Below are positions 54,036 to 64,000 of a stretch of 64,000 nt of DNA, piece by piece. The stretch is from assembly GCA_963772315.1 (NCBI GenBank), contig CAVYWJ010000004.1:5456001-5520000 (forward strand), given 5' to 3'. The notes beneath the pieces were generated by a model. It was not told where the DNA came from. It made no database searches and was given only the letters and a program-made list of their open reading frames with translations. How positions within the stretch are numbered: the stretch's first letter is position 1; the number at the start of each line of letters is the position of its first letter. The stretch comes from Haliangium sp963772315. Lineage in GTDB: Bacteria > Myxococcota_A > Polyangia > Haliangiales > Haliangiaceae. The position numbers and the translations under genes were made by a program.

Positions 54036-55183
54036 ATGACCAGGCTCCGCATCACGGCCATGGACATCCAGCGCTGTGGCGGCACTGTGTCGGGCGTGCC
54101 CAGCGCCCGCAGCGCATGGAGCACGCGCCACGGGCTCCTGCTGCATCTGTGGGACGATCTCGGCCACCAGGGTCTGGGCGAAGCGTCGCCCTTGCCTGGC
54201 TACTCTCCCGATGACCTCGCCGCCTGCGAGGCCGAGCTGCACGCGTTCGAGTACTCGGCGCTCGATCTGGATCTCGCTCCTGATGGCCCGCCCGGCAGCC
54301 TTGGCACACGCCTCGCCGCGGTGACGAGCCGCGTGCGCGCGCCGGCCGCACGCTTCGCCCTGGAGACCGCGCTGCTCGATGTGATCTCCCGTCGCGCACG
54401 CCGGCCGCTCTGGCAGGTCTTGCAGGCGCTCCACGGGCAGCGCGCCGGCACCGAGCATGCAGCCGACGTGGCGCTCAACGCCGTGTGCACGGCCAGCGAC
54501 GCCCGCGTCCTCGACGAGATCGCGGCGGCCCGAGATCGCGGCATCCGCTGCTTCAAGCTCAAGGTGGGCCGCGACTTCGAGCGCGAGCTGACCGTGCTCG
54601 AGGCCGTGCGCGCCCGCCATGGCGACGAGATCTCCCTGCGTGTCGACGCCAACCAGGCGTGGACACTGGACGAGAGCCGGGCGCACCTGCAGCGCCTGGC
54701 AGCCGTGGCGCCCGAATACATCGAAGAGCCCACGCCCGAACCGCTCGCGCACCTGCCCGCGCTGGCCCCGCTGCCCGTGCCCGTGGCCCTGGACGAGAGC
54801 CTGGCGCAGGCGTTCGCGAGCGAGGAATTCCAGGCCGCCGCGCGCGTTACCGGCCTGGACGCGCTCCTCGCCGGCGGCCTGGTGACCGTGCTCGTGCTCA
54901 AGCCCATGCTGCTCGGCGGGTTGATCCGGGTCATGGCGCTGGCCGCGCGCGCCCGCGAGCACGGCGCCGACATCGTGATCAGCCATCTCTTCGACGGGCC
55001 GGTGGCCCTGGCTGCCTGCGCGCACCTGGCCGTGGCCCTGGCAACGCCACGCGCATGTGGCCTCGATCGACATACGGGGTTGCAAGCGTGGCCAGAGATC
55101 GATATTCCCTTCGTTGGCCAGGCTTGTATTGCCGTGCCTCACCAGGCTGGCCTCGGCATCTCGGCCCCCCTCGAAACTCGACC

Positions 55184-55187
<4 letters not shown>
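54036..55187 (+). CDS. menC: o-succinylbenzoate synthase MenC
   Basis: A 383-residue enolase-superfamily enzyme that dehydrates SHCHC to o-succinylbenzoate. Catalytic Lys in CFKLKVG, metal ligands in RVDANQAW, IEEPT and ALDES, and the second Lys in VLKPMLLGG are all in place. An N-terminal capping domain precedes them (GEASPLPGYSPDDLAACEAE). Starts 16 bp after menA; its stop overlaps the menE start. Confidence 0.93.
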
Positions 55188-56572
<1,385 letters not shown>

Positions 56573-56593
56573 TCGCCCGGGACCGCGCCGGCG

Positions 56594-59113
56594 TCAATCG
56601 AGCGCGATGGTCACCTCAGTCGGCTCCGGTGACAGCGGCACCGGAAAGAGCGGCTGCACCGTGCCCGGATCGCGGCCCCAGCATACCAGCGTCCCGTCCA
56701 CGCGCGTAGCGCAAGTATGGGTGCGGCCAGCATTCACGAAGCTCACCGCATCCACGCCTTGCACCTGCTGCGGCGTGGGCACCGCGATGCCGCCCGTATT
56801 GCGGCCGAGCTGGCCGTGGCCGTTGGCGCCGAAGCACCACACCTTGGCATCGACATCGACGAAGCACATGTGCTGCTCGCCGCATGCCAGACCGCCGGGC
56901 GCGACGGCATCGGCCAGATGGCGGGGCCGGCTGCGCTGCTCCGCCCCCCAGCACCAGAGCGAGCCATCGGCCTTGCGTGCACAGGTGGAGCTGCGCGCCG
57001 TGCACATATCGGTGACCTCGCCAAATGCGCGGCCGGCATCGTCCTGGCCCACGTGCACGGGCGTCGAGCGCTGCGTGCGCGTGCCATCGCCGAGCTGGCC
57101 ATCGGTGTTCTTGCCCCAGCACCACGCGCTGCCGTCGGCCTTGATTGCGCAGGTGTGGCTGGAGGTCGTCGAGGTCACCAGCCGCGCCACGCCCGAGAGC
57201 ATCCTCGACACCACCTGCGGCACGGTCTGGTGCTGCACCAGGGGGCCGGCGCCGAGCTGGCCGGAGGCGTTGCTGCCCCAGCACCACGCGCTGCCGTCGG
57301 TCTTCACCGCGCAGGTGTGGCTCTGGCCGAGCGCAAACGTGGCCACATCGCCGATCACGCGAGCCGGACTGACCTGATCCACGTGCGACCCGAGGCCGAG
57401 CTGACCGACCCCGTTCTCACCCCAGCACCACAGGCTGCCGTCGCGCTTGCGGGCGCATACGTGCAGCTCGCCCATGGCCGCTTGCATGACCTCGTTGCCC
57501 AGCTCCTCGACCAGAATCGGGGCCGCGCGGAACTCCGTGGTGCCATCGGCGAGCTGGCCGCGTTCGTTCGCGCCCCAGCAGGAAAGCCCGTGCTCCTCGC
57601 CCAGCATGCACACGTTGCCCTCGCCAAAGGACACGCGGTTGCCCAGGTTGAGGAAGGTATTGATGACCTCGTCCGAGCGCTCCTCGCCGCACAGGCTGTA
57701 GCCGTTGATGGGATCGTACGCAGCGCAGACATCGTCACAGTCGCCCTGGATCACGAAGCCGCACGACTCGGACTCGGCACAGACGCGACCCGAGAGGCCG
57801 CCACCTTCGACCACGCAAGCGTGGATGTAGGGATCTGACCCGAACAGGCTGCCCCAGAACGCTCCCTCGTGGTTGGTGAAGAGATCGACCTCCACCGGGG
57901 AGGTCTCGATCTCCGGGTGACGCAGGGACAGCGATACCGTCTGTCCGAGACCGTTGGAGCGGGCCGCGATGCAGCCCGCCACCTTGCGGGCGCCGGCATC
58001 AGCGAGCGCCGAGTCACGCCACTCGGGGGCCAGTCCCATGGATCCGGCATAGGTCATGGGCGTGCCATCGCCGGCAAAGATGGTCGCGCTCTGCTCCTGG
58101 GCGAGCGCACACTCGATCATGTATCTCAGCAGGATATCGAGGCTGGCTTCCTGCTCTTCGTTGAGCGCCAGGCCGAGCGTTGCCGCGGGTGACGACTCCA
58201 GGCACGCACGCACGCGCGCCTCGCCGTCGCGGCTGAGCGCCCCGGCCTTCCACTCGGGCGCCAGGCCACGCAGGCCGCGATACTGCACCGCGCGCTGATC
58301 GCTGGCAGGGATGGTCACGGACTGGCCGGCGGGCAGCGCACACGCGATCAGATGATGAAGTGCCACTTCCAGGACGGCTTCGTGGGCAGGCGCGATATTG
58401 ACCGCGCCCGTGCCATGCGAGCCGTTACGCCGCAGCCCGTCGGGACCGCCCACGTGCAGGCCAGCGAGGGCATGCGCGCGCAGCGGCGTTCCTGCGACGA
58501 CCAGACCGTTCTCACCGATCCCGTGGAGATAGAAACCATTGACGCTGACGTCATCGAAATAACGACCGTCGATGCCCTCGCCGTCTGTACCGATGTTATC
58601 CGGTCCTACCTCGACGAGGCCAATGCCGCCCACCACGATGCCGCTCGTGCCACGGCCATCAAAGCCGGGCTGACTGGCCCCGATACCATCGAGGCCAACC
58701 CCATTCATGCCGATATGGTTGATGTACAGGCCATCGAGCTGCATGCCATCGAGGTGCAATCCATTCTGGTGCAGCCCGCTGCTGCCGATTCCATTCATGT
58801 GCAACCCATTCATGTGCAACCCATTCATGTGCAGGCCGTTCATGTGCAGGCCGTTCATGTGCAGGCCATTCATGTGCAAGCCGTTCATGTGCAACCCGTT
58901 GGAAGCGTTGAGCATCCCCTCCGAGGTCGCGGTTGGCGGAGGCTCCAGCAATGGGGGGCCGGCACATCCTGGCCAGATGAACGCCATGGCCCAGACGATC
59001 GCCAAACCATTGTTTGACCCACGTACTATGGTTCTCAGCCCTGTGTTTTTTGTGAAAAATACAGTTGCAACGAACATCGAGATCATTACAATAAGAATTA
59101 TTCCGAGGGACAT
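56594..59113 (-). CDS. RCC1-repeat exported protein with NGLHM pentapeptide tract
   Basis: 839 residues from ATG 59111-59113 (AGGAAA 7 bp ahead). N-terminal hydrophobic helix (LGIILIVMISMFVATVFF) and a second one (GLAIVWAMAFIWPGC) that could be a lipoprotein signal if translation starts lower. Then a stretch of NG-LHM pentapeptides degenerating into about 20 related units (GLHQNGLHLDGMQLDGLYIN ...). The middle (about 250-440) has two alike segments with LHHLIACALPAGQSVTIPAS / LRYMIECALAQEQSATIFAG, so an internal duplication. A Cys-rich part (ESCGFVIQGDCDDVC) precedes seven or so RCC1-type blades (GQSHTCAVKTDGSAWCWGSN, ASGQLG). Surface or periplasmic beta-propeller; ligand unknown. Confidence 0.8.
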   Translation of the reverse strand: MSLGIILIVMISMFVATVFFTKNTGLRTIVRGSNNGLAIVWAMAFIWPGCAGPPLLEPPPTATSEGMLNASNGLHMNGLHMNGLHMNGLHMNGLHMNGLHMNGLHMNGIGSSGLHQNGLHLDGMQLDGLYINHIGMNGVGLDGIGASQPGFDGRGTSGIVVGGIGLVEVGPDNIGTDGEGIDGRYFDDVSVNGFYLHGIGENGLVVAGTPLRAHALAGLHVGGPDGLRRNGSHGTGAVNIAPAHEAVLEVALHHLIACALPAGQSVTIPASDQRAVQYRGLRGLAPEWKAGALSRDGEARVRACLESSPAATLGLALNEEQEASLDILLRYMIECALAQEQSATIFAGDGTPMTYAGSMGLAPEWRDSALADAGARKVAGCIAARSNGLGQTVSLSLRHPEIETSPVEVDLFTNHEGAFWGSLFGSDPYIHACVVEGGGLSGRVCAESESCGFVIQGDCDDVCAAYDPINGYSLCGEERSDEVINTFLNLGNRVSFGEGNVCMLGEEHGLSCWGANERGQLADGTTEFRAAPILVEELGNEVMQAAMGELHVCARKRDGSLWCWGENGVGQLGLGSHVDQVSPARVIGDVATFALGQSHTCAVKTDGSAWCWGSNASGQLGAGPLVQHQTVPQVVSRMLSGVARLVTSTTSSHTCAIKADGSAWCWGKNTDGQLGDGTRTQRSTPVHVGQDDAGRAFGEVTDMCTARSSTCARKADGSLWCWGAEQRSRPRHLADAVAPGGLACGEQHMCFVDVDAKVWCFGANGHGQLGRNTGGIAVPTPQQVQGVDAVSFVNAGRTHTCATRVDGTLVCWGRDPGTVQPLFPVPLSPEPTEVTIALD
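58791..58910 (-). repeat. 15-bp tandem repeat encoding NGLHM
   Basis: Seven consecutive 15-bp units (plus-strand form CATTCATGTGCAACC / CGTTCATGTGCAGGC) encode NGLHM in the RCC1 protein. The last units show only third-position-type differences, so either recent expansion or selection to keep the peptide. Confidence 0.85.
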
Positions 59114-59188
59114 CAGAGTTTTCCTGAGGTGAAGAGGAAGTTCCCACGCCGAGCTGGCAGTGCTTCGGTGGAGCGGTATTCTTCGCAA

Positions 59189-59814
59189 TAGCAGCGGATC
59201 ACGGGCAGGGTCGAAGCCTGCGCGTGAGCCTCATGATCGAGGCTTGTTGGCGAACACGCCTTGCGTCGTGGAGAGAGCTCAGCCTCCCAGCGGGAGTTGC
59301 TGTCCATGTTCGCGCGATACAATTGATGTCATCTCGCGAGCCTTATCTCGTGGCAAGGATAAATCGATGCCGGAAAACGGCGTCTGGGTATTTCAATGTT
59401 TCGTTTCTTGAATAACAATGTAGCACATGTAGGAAGAACGTGACAACGACGACAAAAAAGAAAGATTTGTTGTCGTTACCACACAATTGATCATGACGAA
59501 TGACAGGCGCTCTCTCGAACCATGGTTAGAAGTCTGTCTGTTTTGAACCTGGTTACAGGGCACCATCGCCGCTCACCCATGGTTGAACGCCATAGTCTTC
59601 GCAGGTCACTTCCTGCAGCTGCAGGCCGGTAACGCGTGGCGTTACCAGCACGGCCAAATCGAGGAACGGTACCCAGATACCAACAAACGCCGAGCTGCAA
59701 GGAATGCAGGCTCGCCAACAATTCCTACGAGCCCGCCGGTAAAGGCGTGCTGGGCAGATCCTGCAGAATCAGCCCATTATCGCGCGTGCAGCTCCCGACG
59801 GCGGGTATGGATAC
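59189..59814. other. Gene-poor, lower-GC intergenic stretch
   Basis: About 620 bp between two minus-strand genes. The part at 59330-59500 is clearly richer in A and T than the rest of the window. A hairpin is formed by AACGACGACAAA (from 59445) and TTTGTTGTCGTT (59466-59477). No frame here has protein-like composition. It probably holds the promoter of the RCC1 gene and the end region of the kinase gene. Confidence 0.5.
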
Positions 59815-62800
59815 TCAGCGTTGCCAGCGCTCGGCCAGAGCCAGTATGCGCACGTGATCAGGGATATTTTCGAGGAAGCTGCGGCGCCAGTCGGAGCGGC
59901 TGATGGTGCGGGCGCGCGCGCGCAGGACGTCGCACGCCTGGTTGATGATCGAGCGCGCTTCCTCCGCAGCGCCCGTGGCATCCAGCGCCTCCGCCATGAC
60001 CAGGCGCACCAGTGACTCGCCGCTCTCGATGTTTCTCAGGCTCTCGAGCAAGCCATAGGCTTCTCGGGCGGTCCTCAGCGCTTCATCGTTCTCCGCGCGC
60101 AGGAGATGCGCGCGCCCCAGCGTGGCAAGCGCGAATGGCCGGAGCGGCGCGGTAGCGGGCAACAGAGCCAGCGCCGCCTGGGCTTCGCGTGCGGCCTCGT
60201 CGATGTCCTGGTCGAGGATCAACACCGTGGCCAGGTACAGGCGGGACAAGGCGAGCTCGCGCGCGTCCTCCCGCTCGCTGAACCAGCGGCAGGCTTGCCG
60301 TCCCAGGACACGCGCCTCGTCGAGCACCCCGAGATAGGCGCAGGCGAGCGCCAGGTTCTGACGCGCCGTGTTGGCCGCGAGGTCGATGACCATGCGCTCG
60401 GCAACGGCAAGCGCTGAGCGCAGGTCGCGCTCGGCCTCGCGAAATAGCCCCAGCTCGAGCTTGGCATAACCGACGTTGGTGCGATGGAAGCAAGCCTGCC
60501 GGGCATCTCCGATGGCCTCGAAGCAGGTCGCGCAGCGCTCGGTCTCCACGAGCACGGCGGCGGGATCCGCGAGCATCGTGTCGGCGCGAAAGGCACGGGT
60601 GAAGTGCAGGGTCGCGGCCACGACCGGGTCGGCAAGACCCAGGTCGCCCATCTCGCCCTCCAGCGCAGCGAGCAGCGCGTCGGCCCGGGCACGGTGCCCG
60701 CACGAGAACAGGACCTGCGCCACCTTGGCCAGGGCGATGCAGCGGCCGGCTGTCTCGTCAGTGGTCTCGCCGCTCGCGCTGATGAGCTCGGCCAGCGACT
60801 CGACATCCGCGATGTCATTGCGCTTTCCCTGGGCCAGGACCACCTCGCCGGCCACATCGAACCAGGCGCGACTGCCGCGCAGCAGGCGCTGCATGGCCTC
60901 GTTGCCCAGTGTCACGACCTCGGTGGGATTGCCGCGCCACACGCGCTCTTCCATCTGCACGTGCCGCAGCGCGCCGAGCTCCACGCCGGTCGCGCCACAC
61001 GCGACGCCGCGCTCGGCCATGGCTATCGCGGCATCGAAGTCACTGCGATCGAGCGCATCCTCGGCTGCACGGCGATAGTGCGGCAAGGCCTCGGCCAGCA
61101 CGCCGCCGCGATCGAGGTGCTCGGCCAGCAGGCGTGCATCCTGCTCCCCCGCAGCGGCGAGCCAGCGGCCCGCGAGCTGGTGTCCGAGCCGGCGATCCTC
61201 CTCGGTCAACATGTCGTACGCGGCCTCGCCGATCAGCGCATGTCGAAAGCCGAACTCGGCTTCTCCGGCAAAGCGCGACGTCGGCACCTCGGTGATGAAC
61301 TCCAGCTCGACCAGGGTCTCGAGCCAGCGCTCCACCGGGATGTCGGCGCCGGCAAGGGCCACGATGCCACCACGCCAGAACGTGGGACCAAACACGCTGC
61401 CTGCGCGCAGGACCCGCCTGGCCTGGGGATCGAGCGCCCCCAGACGCCCCTGCACCATGGCCATGATGGTATCGGGCAGGGTCTGGTGCCCGGCAGCGAC
61501 GCGGCGTACCAGCTCTTCGAGGTAGAACGGATTGCCGTCGCCGCGCTCGACGACCGCAGCCATCTGCACGTGCTCCGAGTCGCCACCCAGACCCGCGCGC
61601 ACCAGCTTCTCGGCCGCGCGCCTCGACAGCCGGTTGAGCCGGATCTCGGTCAGGTTGTGCCCGGCCCAGAGCTGCGGAAACATGTCGCGCACCTCCGGCC
61701 GCCCCAGGGCGAGCACCAGGAACGGCCGCTCGACCAGATTGCGCATCGCCAGATCGATCACTTCGACCGTGGCGCGATCGCCCCAGTGCAGATCCTCGAG
61801 CACGACCAGGAGCGGCCGCGCCGCGGTCTCGGCATCGAGCAGATCGGCGCAGGCGCGCCGCACCTGATCGCCCATCAGCACCGGATCGCGCCGGGCAGCG
61901 CGCAGCTGCACGTCGGCGTCGTCCTCGGGCGTGCCGATCTTGAGCAGCTCGCCCAGGAACAGCCCCACGCGATGCGCGCTGTCGCGATCCATGTGGCGCT
62001 CCACGTGCAAGCGCAGCTTGTCGCGGCGCGCGCTGATGGACTCGCTGTCCACGATATCTGCAGCCCGGCGCAGCGCGCTCGAGAACAGGTGCAGCGGCGA
62101 GCCCCCACGCATGGGATCACCGTGTGCCATCCACACCTCGATCCGCTCGCCCAGCTCGTACTCGACGGCCTGCACGCGCCGCAAGAACTCCTCGCACAGG
62201 CGCGACTTTCCATAGCCGGCCGGCCCGGTGACCAGGAGCGCGCGGGTCACCGATTCGTCGAGACACTCATCCAGCGTGGCCACCAGCGTCGCCAGCTCGC
62301 TGTTGCGGCCGACGAACGGCGACCGCTGCTCGCGCACGCGGCCACGGCTGTGGCGCGGCTCGCCGGCCAGATACAGCGCCCCGGCCGGCGTGCGTTCCAC
62401 CGGGAGGCGACCGCCCAGGAGCCCGGCGGTGACCTCGTCGATGCGTACGCCCGCGATGGCGTCGGCGCTGCCGGCGCTGTCCCCGCTCGCGCCCAGAAGC
62501 GCCACCGCGTGGTCGATGACCGCGCCGACGAGCCCGCGCTGATGCATCACGGCCCGTCCCGTGGCCAGGGCCACGAGCGCCCGCGGAAACGCGCGCCGCA
62601 GGAACAGGGCCGCACGCGCGGCCTGCGCTGCTTGATCCGCAGCCGTCGCGTGCATCGAGGTACCGCGCTGCTCGAGCACCGCCACCAGGAGGCCGCTCTG
62701 CAGCAGGCCCGCGCGCGCGCCCATCGCCTCGAGCTCGGTGCGCACGGCTGCATCCAGGCTCGCTGGCAACGCGGCCGGCTGGTTGGTCGGCGAGGACGAG

Positions 62801-63831
62801 GACGCGCGCCCATGGCCATCGAGCTCGGTGTCTCGTGGCTCGGGCTGGGCCGGGTTGGTGTCGGTGCGCGGCGCGAGCAACATGGCAGCCTCGTAGGCCG
62901 CGCTGTCGAGCATGGCGACGACCACGCTCACCAGCCGCTGCTCGAGATCGGTGAGCGTGTGCTGCTTGGGCTGGTCGCGCGGCTGCCGTACCGGCTGCGC
63001 GCTGCTCACCTGCCGCCGCAGCGTGCGGATCTCGGCTGCCAGCTCGTCTCCGCTCGTGGGTCGATCCACCGCGCTCCGCGCCAGCGTGCGCTGGAGCAGC
63101 GCTTCGACGGCCTCGGGCACGTCGGGCGCCAGCGCCGAGGCCCGCGGCGGATCATCGAACAAAATCTTGCCGAAGACCGCCATGGGATCCATGGCCGCGA
63201 ACGCCGGCTCACCCGTGATGCACTCGTAGAGCACGCAGCCCATGGAGAAGACGTCGGCGCGCGCGTCGAGATCGCGATCGCCGCGCACCTGCTCCGGGGA
63301 CATGTAGGCCGGGGTTCCAAAGCGCGCCCCGGTGCTGGTCAGCGCCTCGAGGGAATTGGCCCAGCGCGCGATCCCGAAGTCCAGGAGCTTGGCCTGCGTC
63401 GCGTCGCCGGCAGGCAGGAAGATATTCTCGGGCTTGACGTCGCGGTGCACCACGCCCTGCGCATGGGCGAAGCCGAGCGCGTCAGCAATGCGCTCGGCCA
63501 GGCGCAGGCTGTCGTCGACACCCAGCCGGCCCTCGCCGAGAAAGCTGTGCAGATCCTGGCCCTCGAGCCACTCGAGCACCAGGAAGTACTGCCCCGACTC
63601 CTCGATGAGCCCGCTATCGAGATAGCTGACGATGGCGGGGTGACGCAGCTTGTGCAGCAGCTTGGTCTCGCGCAGAAAGCGCGCGACCTGGTGCGCGGCC
63701 TGGAGCTTGAGCACCTTGAGCGCGACCAGATCGCCGTTGCGATCGCGCGCTTTGAACACGGTGCTCATGCCACCGCTGCCGGCCAGCTCTTCGACCACGT
63801 ACCGGCCGGCCACGACGGTTCCAGGCTGCAT
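59815..63831 (-). CDS. Giant Ser/Thr kinase - cyclase-like - AAA ATPase - TPR signalling protein
   Basis: 1338 residues, soluble. Kinase domain at about 8-270: glycine loop GSGGMSTVF, VALKVLKL, VVHRDVKPEN, LLDFGIAR, GTPAYMSPEQ. Residues of about 300-480 (RLVSVVVAMLDSAAYEA ... RALVALATGRAVMHQRGLVG) resemble a class III nucleotide cyclase fold that has lost its metal aspartates, as in related myxobacterial kinases. Then an AAA_16-type ATPase (SPFVGRNSELATLVATLD, Walker A GPAGYGKSRL, Walker B LLVVLEDLHWGD) and a winged-helix-like region. From about 900 to the end lie TPR-like helices (HYRRAAEDALDRSDFDAAIA). ATG 63829-63831 is chosen; 12 residues upstream are possible. A STAND-like sensor coupled to a kinase; input unknown. 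Confidence 0.85.
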   Translation of the reverse strand: MQPGTVVAGRYVVEELAGSGGMSTVFKARDRNGDLVALKVLKLQAAHQVARFLRETKLLHKLRHPAIVSYLDSGLIEESGQYFLVLEWLEGQDLHSFLGEGRLGVDDSLRLAERIADALGFAHAQGVVHRDVKPENIFLPAGDATQAKLLDFGIARWANSLEALTSTGARFGTPAYMSPEQVRGDRDLDARADVFSMGCVLYECITGEPAFAAMDPMAVFGKILFDDPPRASALAPDVPEAVEALLQRTLARSAVDRPTSGDELAAEIRTLRRQVSSAQPVRQPRDQPKQHTLTDLEQRLVSVVVAMLDSAAYEAAMLLAPRTDTNPAQPEPRDTELDGHGRASSSSPTNQPAALPASLDAAVRTELEAMGARAGLLQSGLLVAVLEQRGTSMHATAADQAAQAARAALFLRRAFPRALVALATGRAVMHQRGLVGAVIDHAVALLGASGDSAGSADAIAGVRIDEVTAGLLGGRLPVERTPAGALYLAGEPRHSRGRVREQRSPFVGRNSELATLVATLDECLDESVTRALLVTGPAGYGKSRLCEEFLRRVQAVEYELGERIEVWMAHGDPMRGGSPLHLFSSALRRAADIVDSESISARRDKLRLHVERHMDRDSAHRVGLFLGELLKIGTPEDDADVQLRAARRDPVLMGDQVRRACADLLDAETAARPLLVVLEDLHWGDRATVEVIDLAMRNLVERPFLVLALGRPEVRDMFPQLWAGHNLTEIRLNRLSRRAAEKLVRAGLGGDSEHVQMAAVVERGDGNPFYLEELVRRVAAGHQTLPDTIMAMVQGRLGALDPQARRVLRAGSVFGPTFWRGGIVALAGADIPVERWLETLVELEFITEVPTSRFAGEAEFGFRHALIGEAAYDMLTEEDRRLGHQLAGRWLAAAGEQDARLLAEHLDRGGVLAEALPHYRRAAEDALDRSDFDAAIAMAERGVACGATGVELGALRHVQMEERVWRGNPTEVVTLGNEAMQRLLRGSRAWFDVAGEVVLAQGKRNDIADVESLAELISASGETTDETAGRCIALAKVAQVLFSCGHRARADALLAALEGEMGDLGLADPVVAATLHFTRAFRADTMLADPAAVLVETERCATCFEAIGDARQACFHRTNVGYAKLELGLFREAERDLRSALAVAERMVIDLAANTARQNLALACAYLGVLDEARVLGRQACRWFSEREDARELALSRLYLATVLILDQDIDEAAREAQAALALLPATAPLRPFALATLGRAHLLRAENDEALRTAREAYGLLESLRNIESGESLVRLVMAEALDATGAAEEARSIINQACDVLRARARTISRSDWRRSFLENIPDHVRILALAERWQR

Positions 63832-63886
63832 CGAGAGAAGTATGAGACATATCCCTTTTCCGCTCAACGCATCGAACGCATCGCCG

Positions 63887-64000
63887 TCACCGTGGCGGGA
63901 TGTTGCGGAAGAGCGCGGTCACGTCGGCAGGCGCCTGCTGGATCTCGCCCACGGACACGAGCTGCTCGCCCAGCACGCGCCAGCGCTCCTCGGACATGTA
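63887..64000 (-). CDS. C-terminal end of an unidentified protein
   Basis: The last 37 residues (YMSEERWRVLGEQLVSVGEI ... ALFRNIPPR) of a frame that enters from beyond the right edge. They are helical and charged. Too little to name. The gap to the kinase gene start is about 55 bp, so the two may form an operon. Confidence 0.5.
   Translation of the reverse strand, partial: YMSEERWRVLGEQLVSVGEIQQAPADVTALFRNIPPR

Overview
The window is very GC-rich, densely packed bacterial chromosome. It looks like a myxobacterium (Myxococcota, perhaps a Haliangium/Polyangia-type lineage). That placement is inferred from gene content and not from a marker tree. The supporting content is two giant Ser/Thr protein kinases, a PilZ-PEGA protein, many lipoproteins with FG-GAP, Delta-60, RCC1 or beta-propeller repeats, a MoxR/CoxE-VWA pair, a class II HMG-CoA reductase, and long proteins rich in Ala, Pro and Asp/Glu.

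Layout. 1-12 kb: end of a PepSY membrane protein, a Fur-family regulator, an FG-GAP lipoprotein, a Ser/Thr kinase with carboxypeptidase-regulatory-like repeats, a VWA protein, a PilZ-PEGA protein and a TonB-like protein. 12.0-18.1 kb is an accessory region. It holds a 42-bp repeat array whose two arms point in opposite directions, then a SAP-AAA ATPase gene and a Toprim-like partner gene that look like a two-gene defence module. These two genes are now separated by a nest of three mobile elements: an IS630-type MITE, an IS630-type IS, and a non-autonomous IS21-like element inside the IS630 transposase. 18.1-24.9 kb: CoxE-like VWA/MoxR ATPase pair, Delta-60 lipoprotein, benzoate-CoA-ligase-like enzyme, creatininase-family protein. 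24.9-29 kb: a three-gene operon of unrecognised function whose ATPase gene is cut by a complete ISKra4-type IS with a 9-bp target duplication. 29-46.5 kb is mostly chromosomal housekeeping and signalling: mnmG, a hybrid sensor kinase with an overlapping GAF partner, a large beta-propeller lipoprotein, a CPA2 antiporter, mutS2 and an FHA-GGDEF diguanylate cyclase.

46.5-56.6 kb is one long operon for menaquinone: polyprenyl diphosphate synthase, HMG-CoA reductase, menG, menF, menD, menA, menC, menE. Several neighbours overlap by 4 bp. It joins isoprenoid supply (mevalonate pathway and side chain) to naphthoquinone head-group synthesis and assembly. menB and menH are not in the window. menF and menD each need one frameshift to be read, as does the beta-propeller gene. 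Because these are core functions, sequence errors are at least as likely as real pseudogenes.

56.6-64 kb: an RCC1-repeat protein with a tandem NGLHM pentapeptide tract, a gene-poor stretch of lower GC, a second giant Ser/Thr kinase (kinase - degenerate cyclase-like - AAA - TPR), and the end of one more gene. I saw no rRNA, tRNA or CRISPR array.
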